This document shows positions 43,387 through 52,300 of a stretch of DNA of 64,000 nt, in pieces. The DNA is from Corythucha ciliata (taxonomy: Eukaryota; Arthropoda; Insecta; Hemiptera; Tingidae). Numbering within the stretch: the stretch's first letter is position 1; the number at the start of each line of letters is the position of its first letter. The DNA is taken from assembly GCA_038030265.1 (NCBI GenBank), contig CM075937.1, positions 30,174,198 to 30,238,197 on the forward strand. The letters are read 5' to 3'. The notes under the pieces were generated by a model. That model made no database searches, was not told the origin of the DNA, and was given only the letters and a program-made list of their open reading frames with translations. The translations under genes and the position numbers were made by a program.

Positions 43387-46300
43387 ATGACAACGCCAGC
43401 GTCGGCGAGCCAGCATTTCTGCCTCAAGTGGAACCACCATCAACACACTCTCGTCACTTTATTTTCGTCTCTTTTAAATTCCAACACATTTGTAGATTGC
43501 ACGCTGGCGGCAGGTGGTAAACAGATAAAAGCCCACAAAATGATACTGTCGGCGTGCAGTCCGTATTTCAAGGTTTGTCCCATTTTGGTCATCATGACCA
43601 TCTATTGAACGTGATTATTAAATTATCTTTTATTCAGGAAATTCTGATCGAGCACGGCGACATGCATCCTATTATCATACTAAACAACGTCCAGTTCTCG
43701 GAGCTGGTCGCTATTGTAGAGTTCATGTACAGGGGCGAAGTGAACGTCACTCAGGAACAACTTCCAACATTCCTAAAAGCGGCAAATGCTTTACAGATCA
43801 AAGGACTGACTAATGAAGATGAGGAATCGACAAAGTGAGCTCAAAACTTGTCAAAGACCGAAACCACAAAGTCTAAAAATGTTCTGTCGTAGGGAGGCTG
43901 ACAAGCAAACGATGAATGAGGATAACAATAGTAACTCGGCGACGCTCAAACCTGGGGACGACGATGGCCCGAAAGATTTTTCGATGAGTGATGGATTTCA
44001 ATCGAATTATCAATCATCGAGCGACGACTCTGTACAAAGCAGCGTTCGGCTCAAAGTGGATACTGATGACGACTCGCAATCCCATCCTGGACCTTCTAAT
44101 TCCATTAAAACTGAACATGGTACTGAATTTCGCTTCTGCGTCTTTGCAACTTTTATTCATACGCCTGCTTATTCTAGGCTCGATAAAACAAGAATCATTC
44201 GGACACTCAAGCAACTCCAATCCAACGTTCATGGGTAAGCATTTAAAGCTATAATTACACATTTTCTCGTTTGCACCTTTCACCGATGGGTGTACACCGT
44301 CGGGGACTTGTGTTCGGTGTGTCGTGTTCGGCGTTAGAACCTGCTACCCCTTGACTGGTATAGTTACGGTTGAAGTGATCAAATGGATTGTGTGCAAAAG
44401 CGGGAAGCTTCCACGACTGTGGTGGCGGGGGGTTTCTCTCTGAAACAGCCGGTTTCAGAAAGGTTTAAGATTGGCCTAGCTCGGAAATTCAGCCACGGTT
44501 CCCGTCTCTGTATTCGCAATGTGTCATAGTGGCTAGGGCCAGGGCCGGATCTTGCTTTTTGACGCCCTAAGCGAGCATCCCTCCAAGACTTGTGGAGTCA
44601 AGCAAGTAACGATGGAGTGATTCTACAAGTGTTGGAGGAAAACTGTGTTTCTTCAACCTGGTGGAAAAACCTCAAGTTGACGGCATCCTCAGGAAGTTGT
44701 GGCTTTCAGTGATGATTGTCTAAACCATAAAATCATGAAATTTATCCCATCTCCGTTTTCAGAGGTGGAACTACTTCAACGGCTCGTTTCGATTGTCGAA
44801 TTCCCCGTGTCGAGAGACCCAGAGATACGCGGTTCCGTCAAATTTTAAATTGTGATCATTTTCGCCTTTAACCCACTGAAGGCCCAAGTGGGCGATTTTA
44901 AGGTCCATTTTTACCAGCTCCAATCAGAACGCCCCCCGTCGCTGACTCCGAAAATGCAAATTTTGTCTTGTTTGTTTTGGACGATTTTTCTCAATTGGTC
45001 CGTATGTGGTGATCAGTTCTGTGAGCAAGCTTTCGGGCGAGTATTTTCTGAAACAGAGAAAGAACGCCAATTCCCAGTTTCTGTGCGTCCTAAGGCGGCT
45101 AAAATTGAGAATGGCTGTTTTTTAAGGTAATTAAGAGGATTAATAAATTAATTAGACTGATATTATCCGGACGACGATGGAAGGGCATAGCCCAACACGA
45201 TTCGAGTTTCGAGAAAAAATGGCTCCCCAGCGGGATTTGAACCCGCAACCTCTGGATTACCAGTCCAGCACGCTGCCATTTGCGCCACGGAGACGCCTAT
45301 GGGAGTCGTACTCCGAGGGATAAGCTAAGCCGAACCCCACCCAGGTCCATTGTTTCTCGAAACTCCTGGGTGGGGTTCGGCTTAGCTTATCCCTCGGAGT
45401 ACGACTCCCATAGGCGTCTCCGTGGCGCAAATGGCAGCGTGCTGGACTGGTAATCCAGAGGTTGCGGGTTCAAATCCCGCCGGGGAGCCATTTTTTTTCT
45501 CGAAACTCGAATCGTGTTGGGCTATGCCCTTCCATCGTCGTCCGGATAATATCAGTCTAATTAATTTATTAATTAAAATACCGGCGACAGATTTATTCAG
45601 TATATCCATGTAATTAAGAGGCTAAAGCCGCCTTTACATGCAAATGTTGTAGCCGGTATTTAATTAAATAATTTAAATGAAAATGATTTCTTCCGGACGA
45701 CGAAGGAAAGACCTAGCCCGACACGATTCGAGGTTCGAGGAAAAGAAGGGCTGCCCAGCGGGATTTGAACTCGCAACCTCTGGATTTCATCTCCAGCACG
45801 CGTGTCGTGCTGCGTTGCGGGCGTCACCGTAGCGCAATTGGCAGCATGCGGGACTTGAACTCCTGAGGTTGCGGGTTCAAAGTCCGAGGGGGGGGGGCTG
45901 GAAACTCGAATCGTGTTGGGCTAGGCCCTTCCTTCGTCGTCCGGAAGAAATATTTTTCATTTAATATATTTAATTAAATACCGGCAACAACATCCTTCAT
46001 ATCTATCAGACAACATCAATGATACGATAACATTGGTGTGATTTACTTTGTTATAAAGACAAACAGTGGCCCTCGTCCGTCCTTGCTAATTCCTCGCAAA
46101 ACGACTGCCAAGGGCGTCACCGTGGTGCAATTGGCAGCGTGCTGGATTAAAAATCCAGAGGTTGTGAGTTCAAATTCTGCCGGGGAGCCCATTTTTTCTC
46201 GAAACTCGAATCGCGTTGGGCTAGGACAGGGGTGTCAAACTCAAATTCTCGGCAGGCCATTTCTTGGAAGTTGTAGTGCCCTGGCACGACCTTTTACCCC

Positions 46301-49300
46301 CCCCCCCATTCCAAAATCTTAATGAAACACAGAAGTAAAGTCTCAGAGCATTAAATCGAAGCTGCCTTCTGCTTAAGTAGTTAAGCAAAAAGCTGGCAAA
46401 CGGTCGCGACTAACGGGTCGAGCTGGAGCGATGGGACCTGTTCTGCTGGGAAAATCCGGGCCAAATGTGGGGTTCACATTTACTGGGTGTCACATTATGT
46501 GGGTACTGTCCACATTTCAAGAAGACCCCCAGAGAGATAGAAAGAGAGAGACTAAACATGAATTTGGTGTGCGACCAACAATACCCAGCTGGCCCGGCTG
46601 GCTGGGGGTGCCAGCAGCTTTTGTGGGTATTTCAGCCGAAGCTTGTTAATATTTAAGGATCTTTCAAAGGTAAAGAAAAAAACAGGGACTCCCCCCTAGG
46701 CAGAGGCCCTAAGGTGGTAGGGGGCATTGGGTTCTTGACAATATGTGATTAGAACTACAGCAGGGACGCAACAGGTATCTGGCAATTCAAATTTTCTACT
46801 CCGGTATCAAGAAACTGCCGTCAAACAATGAATGGGAATAACGAGTATTCAAGAAGCGGCTACCGAGATGGTGGGCCATATCTCTGTTAAGCCCTGTTCA
46901 CACGATTTATTTTTCAGGCAGTATCGCGAGCAGTCTTCAAAACCATGTGATCTTAAGGCTCGTTTCACACATACGCGGTTTCCCGAGGCGTGAACGCGGA
47001 GGGTGCCTCGCATGTGTGAACCGAGAAACCTCTTCAAACCGCTGCCGCGTAGAAACCGAATTTCGATTCACACATGTGAGGCACCCACCGCGTTCGCGCC
47101 GCGTAGCAATCTCGCCTCGGGAAACCGCGGATGTGTGAAACGAGCCTAACGAAAATTAATCACGGACGAGGTGTTTTCAATGAAGTTGCGCGCGATATTG
47201 TAAGAAAAATCACCGCACAAACAACCTGCTCCATGATTTTGAAGAGATTGCTCGCAATATTGCCTGGAAAATTGTTTCGTGTGAATGGGGCTTTGATGGG
47301 CAGGGGAACCTATAGTGATGAACATTGCAAGAGAAAGCCTTGTGAGGATTCGCCGCCGGTTTTCCCCCGTTTTCAAATTTTTTCAAATTTATTTTTTTAT
47401 AGTTATCAGCAACTATCGACAGCAGATTTTAAAAAATAAAAATACTCAGGGCTGCTCGCGGGCCGCAAGTTTGACACTCCTGGGCTAGGACCTTCCTTCG
47501 TCGTCCTGAAGATATCGTTTTCATTTAATTTATTTAAATAAAATGTATAAAAGTGCTAACTTGGCGTTATAAGTAAGAATCATCGCTAAGTTGGAGAAAA
47601 AGCGTTAACTCTCTGCTAAAATTTAGAGAACGCCAGTTCGTGGTTTTTGGAGGCAAACTCGTGGCTCAAATTGAGAGTTTATTTATCGGGAAAAGATCTG
47701 TAAGATTACAATTGATTTCGGGTTGTTTCTTATTTATGTTGACTCTAAGCCAGAGATTGATAATGGGACGCATGAGCCCGAAACTGTAGTTGAACCTAAA
47801 AATAAAATGGCGCGAATGGTCAGTTTGGCCATTTTGGGATTCGTAATGGTCGGTTTTACCATTTTTAGGGCACTGATAGCCATTTTGAGCGTTTTCAAGG
47901 CGCTGAAGAGTAGTTTAGCCATTTTAAGCGCGCAAAGAGTCACTTTTTTTTTTTTTTATAAAGCTAAGAAGTCTGTTTAGCCATCTTTCAAGTGTGCGAC
48001 TTGCCAGTTGGCTATTTTTAGACTGTAATAGCCAGTTTGGTAATTTGTAGAGTAGAGCGCGAACCGTTAGTTTAGCCATTTTGATGGACGACCAAGGAGT
48101 TAAAATTCTCGATACCAGGCGCGGACTGGGGGGGGGGGGTCATGGCCACCCTCTTGGAGTAGTCGAGCTCACTTTTGCTTATATATCATCGAAACTACCT
48201 CCCAAACTCCAACTACCTCAAATTCCAGGCCCATTTTCTCAAATTCTCAAAGCAGGGTTGGATCTATGATGAGAAGAGCTAGGAGGGGCATTTGCCCCAG
48301 GCGGCACTCTGCAGGGATGACACTCAAGATCTGATTTTTTTTCTTTAATTCAATAAGAAGATAATTGAGATCAGGGGCGTGGCTATAACCCGTCAAGAAG
48401 AACATGAACCCGCGGCCAGCGCTCTCATTCGATTAGTTGCAGTTTCGTTACCGAATTGGTTGTTCCACTGTTTACCAAAGATAAGTGTTTATTATCAAGT
48501 CGAAGTTCCGTGGAGGGGGTAAGGAAAAATAGCTAGAGGGGCTGTTCACAGGAGGGCGAGGTCCACGTTTAACATGACGGGCTATAGCCCTTAATTTAGG
48601 GGTGGGCAGCCTCACTGCCGAAAATCTCAGGCTTGCCATTGCCTTTCTGCAGGGCATCATTCGGGGATCCGGAGCTAGAAATCGACAATTCATGGCCATC
48701 AGAATTTGCGCAGAAATGGTCATTACTGGCCAAAAACTAAATATCTGCTGGAAAACTGTCTTTTGTAGCCTTCTATTCAGGATTTTCTGTCCAAACTCAG
48801 AAAGTGATACTTTTGGAGCTAAACTTTAAACTTTGGTCCTCTGAGGCGGTAAAATGCGGTAATTTAGCCCCTCAAACTGAGACACTTCCATCGACGATGG
48901 TTAATCGTCAGGAACTCATACAGGCCTGTAAACTGTCTTGAACTTTTTTTGGAGGGGAGGTGCCTTCCTGCCAAGCTGAGTCCGGTGATGCCAAGGCCAC
49001 CAATTGGGCCCCTACGTCATACATTCCCAGTGGGTTCCTGACTCGGAGGGGCTAGCACGACTCCTCAAACCTCCCTGAACTCCCCAGAAACTCCAGCACT
49101 CGGACCCACTCTGCCCTGGTGAATTCTAGGTCGGTCAACCTGTCGCTCCCAAATATCGCGAATCTCGCTGCCGCAAACCCCCCCCCCCTCAAGTGTCCCG
49201 TTGTCTCCTCCTCCACCGCACACTTCTCACATATTGGGTCCCCTATTAGTCCCAGCATGTGCAAGTATCTGTGAACTGCAAAGTGCCCCGTAAATATTCC

Positions 49301-52300
49301 TCCTATCCTTCTAGATTGATTCCGTCCTAATCCTACCAGCCACTTTGTCGTCGTATACCTTTTAATACCCTTTTGTCTTGGATTGAAACATATACAGGGA
49401 CTGGTGAAGGAGCTGGCATTTCTCTTACCACCATAATTTTCCTGACGCAGTGGGCTAAACAAGTTCAAAATTAACCCCGAACCCCACAACATGATATAGA
49501 AAAGTTGTATTTCTAGCGAGCGAAAACACGTGAAATTATATTTTCGAAAAAGCAAAAGCAAAAGCTTGAAAAACTGGGATTTTTACTAAGCCAAAAATTG
49601 AAATTCGCCGTTTACTAGTGAGCCAAATCTGTGAAACAGATCATTTCAATGGTTGGGAACCCCGCAAAATCGGGATTTGAGCAAGCCAAAACACGAAATT
49701 TCGGGTTTTTTTAAAGAGAGCAAAACGCGGGAAATTGGAGTTTTAGTGTTTCAGAATCGCGAAAATTGTTTATACATATGTGTGCAAAATACGCATAATT
49801 GTAACGTTTTTGAAAGTGGTAACCCCGCAAAATTTGGTTACTGCAAGGCAAAACTCACAAATTGGTTTTTGGTGAGCTCACAACGTCTTTTTTTTTTTTT
49901 TTTGGCGAGAGCAAAACTCGCGAAATTGGCGTTTTGGTATGCAAGTATAAATCTTCGAAATTTGTTTGAAACATGATTTCCTGGTGCGAAAATCCGCGCC
50001 TTAGTTTGTTGTGTGAGCCAGATCCGAGAAAATGTTTTTGCGGGCGTTTTTGTTGAATTCCAGAAATTGATTTTTCATTGAGTCAAACCTACGAACATGA
50101 TTTTTCAGTGCAAAAAATCAGTGTAATTGATCGCTAAACTAAGCCGCCCCTCGAAATTGGTTTTGTACGCAGTAATTAGGTCCGCGAAATTGACTTTGTA
50201 GTGAACTCGACGTTCCAAAAAGGTTTTTTAGTGAGTAAAATCCGCAAACTTTTTTTTAGAGAGCGAAATCTGAGAAAATTGTTTGTAAGTAATAGGCCAG
50301 TCAACAAGAACAATAAAATCGCAATTAAACGGCTATTTCTGATATTTTAGTACGTTGTTAGGACCAGCACCTGAAGTGCAGATACAAGTTTTCAGCTTCG
50401 AAAGACTTGTGCTACTTCTGTGGCACTCGAAAAACCTCGAAATTTTTGCACTTTTTCCGGGTTTTTCACTTTACCTCCTAAATTATGCATTTTAATATAA
50501 AACGTACGAAATACGTTAAAAACCACATAAAATTTGCTACAATTTGAGACCTAACGTATATTTGTATGTCATATAGTAACCATGATACAGCTCCTAGAAT
50601 TTGGATTCATTTGTCAAAAATTTGAAATTTCAAGTTTTGGTCATCTTTCGACCCGAATTTTGGCTAAAATACTCATCCTACTAGAAAAGCCGAGTCCAGA
50701 GAAGTTGTAACAAATATAATTATGTTCCATTTAAGCACACAACGATGTCTGAAGACCAAATAGTTTCATGAAAATAGATAAAAACCCAGAAAGTGTGGAA
50801 ACTACATTTTTCTAAAAATGAATCTGTTGAGCTCCCACCATGTTTGACGGACATTAAATTACATCAAGCTCGAAATTTCTTCAGTGCTACCCCTTCGTCA
50901 CTCTCACTAATGTATCCCAACTTGGGGTAGAAATGCCAGTTGCAAAAAAAAAGACCAGTTGTCGTGGACTAAACTCGGGTGTGTTGGCCTCGCTGGAAAT
51001 TGAAAATTGTGCTCAAAAAAAGAATCCGTGCACCCTGGGGTGTGCACTACGATAAGGAGAAGCGTTAGTATAAAAGGAGCCAGGTATTGTGACCGTGATA
51101 GCGAAAAATTGGGCCCCAACTTGGAGCATAAAACTATTTGAAGACTCTTAGGGCCCGCCCGCATAACAACGGGATCGGCAGATGTTCCCTTCCATCACCC
51201 TCTATTGATCCATCAGCGGCGGTAAGGTTCTCCCGATGTAGGATTCTCCGTGGGCTGGGAAAAGGAACAAATTGTGGGGAATTTCAACTTGATGTACGGC
51301 CAAAAATGAAGAAACTTTCGTCAATTGTAGAAAAGAGGGGAAACTTGGATCCATCACCTAGCACAAAATGCTGTTTCATTCATCGGGGCCCCTTTACCAG
51401 TTTCTATTTTCATTGATCACAAGGATGCCTCCCCTCACCACAAGGCGTCACAGCATACAAGAGATGAATCGAATATAGAATACAATGGCAGATTGACGTG
51501 AGGTTGGTGTACACAATTTGGGAGAAGGATGACCAAGAGCGTATAAAGCGAATCATGGTACAATTTGATGGGGTTGGATTGGACCCCCCAGACAATCACA
51601 AAAATTGTACTTTTGAGTGTGGTCCAGAGCTACTCCTAGTCCATCAGAGGTCCAAGATTATGGAGGCGATGGACCGCCCCTTACTGGAAGCGAAGGTGCT
51701 ACCCTACTACGATTCACGTCCCTGACTGTCAACCCGACTTGGAAAACCGAGTAAGGCAAGAACCTGGCTCGCCAGAACTGCGGTCTGAACTGTGATTCCG
51801 AGACGGGAAGTGAATATTCTGCTGGTGGGGTGGATTTGAAATCACTTAAACCTCATCTGGTGCATACGTGGGACATTCAAGAACTGTACGGAACTAAGTA
51901 TATTGGGCTTACAATTTTAGCCTCTTCACTTATTTTTCTTCTCCATTCCCAACGGTAAAGTTTTATTTGAAATTACACAATTCTTTCAATTTCACGTGGT
52001 ATTTTCATTCAGCCTTATGCTCCGTGCACACGAGCGATAAGTTTTGCCCGGTCACTGCGATACATGTCACCATGACCATGGAAAAATAATAGGAACTAGT
52101 GGAGCAGTCCATTCATAGAGTGTATAGAGGAGAATGGTCCTGATCATAAGCGTAGCGATAACCATGCTACACTTATCGCTCGTGTGCACTGGGACCCACC
52201 CAAACTTAGGTGGGAACTCAACAGAGTCATTTTTAGAAAAATTTAGTTTTAAACTTTTTGTTTTTTCGAGGATTTTATTGATGCAACTATTTGGTCTACA

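Larger units (their letters stand above)
45139..45573. repeat. Near-perfect 435-bp palindrome with two tRNA-like units
   Basis: Arms 45139-45345 and 45365-45573 are inverted copies that differ by one substitution and a 2-nt length change in an A/T run. The spacer 45346-45364 is 19 nt. Each arm contains a tRNA-like sequence and a body 'tcgaaactcgaatcgtgttgg'. Outer edges are A/T-rich (ttaataaattaattaga). Confidence 0.9.

Noticed and set aside
43813..44254. Unspliced continuation of the BTB frame past 44119
   Set aside because: The sequence after the gtactg donor loses the acidic linker character, and splicing to 54839 keeps phase and adds the expected fingers.
45382..45613. Frames over the tRNA palindrome (GSPAGFEPATSG type peptide)
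   Set aside because: This peptide is the well-known artefact of translating a tRNA T arm and acceptor on either strand.
49401..49561. N-terminal extension of the LINE fragment
   Set aside because: Residues upstream of WLVGLGRNQ do not look like LINE ORF2, probably sequence beyond a breakpoint.
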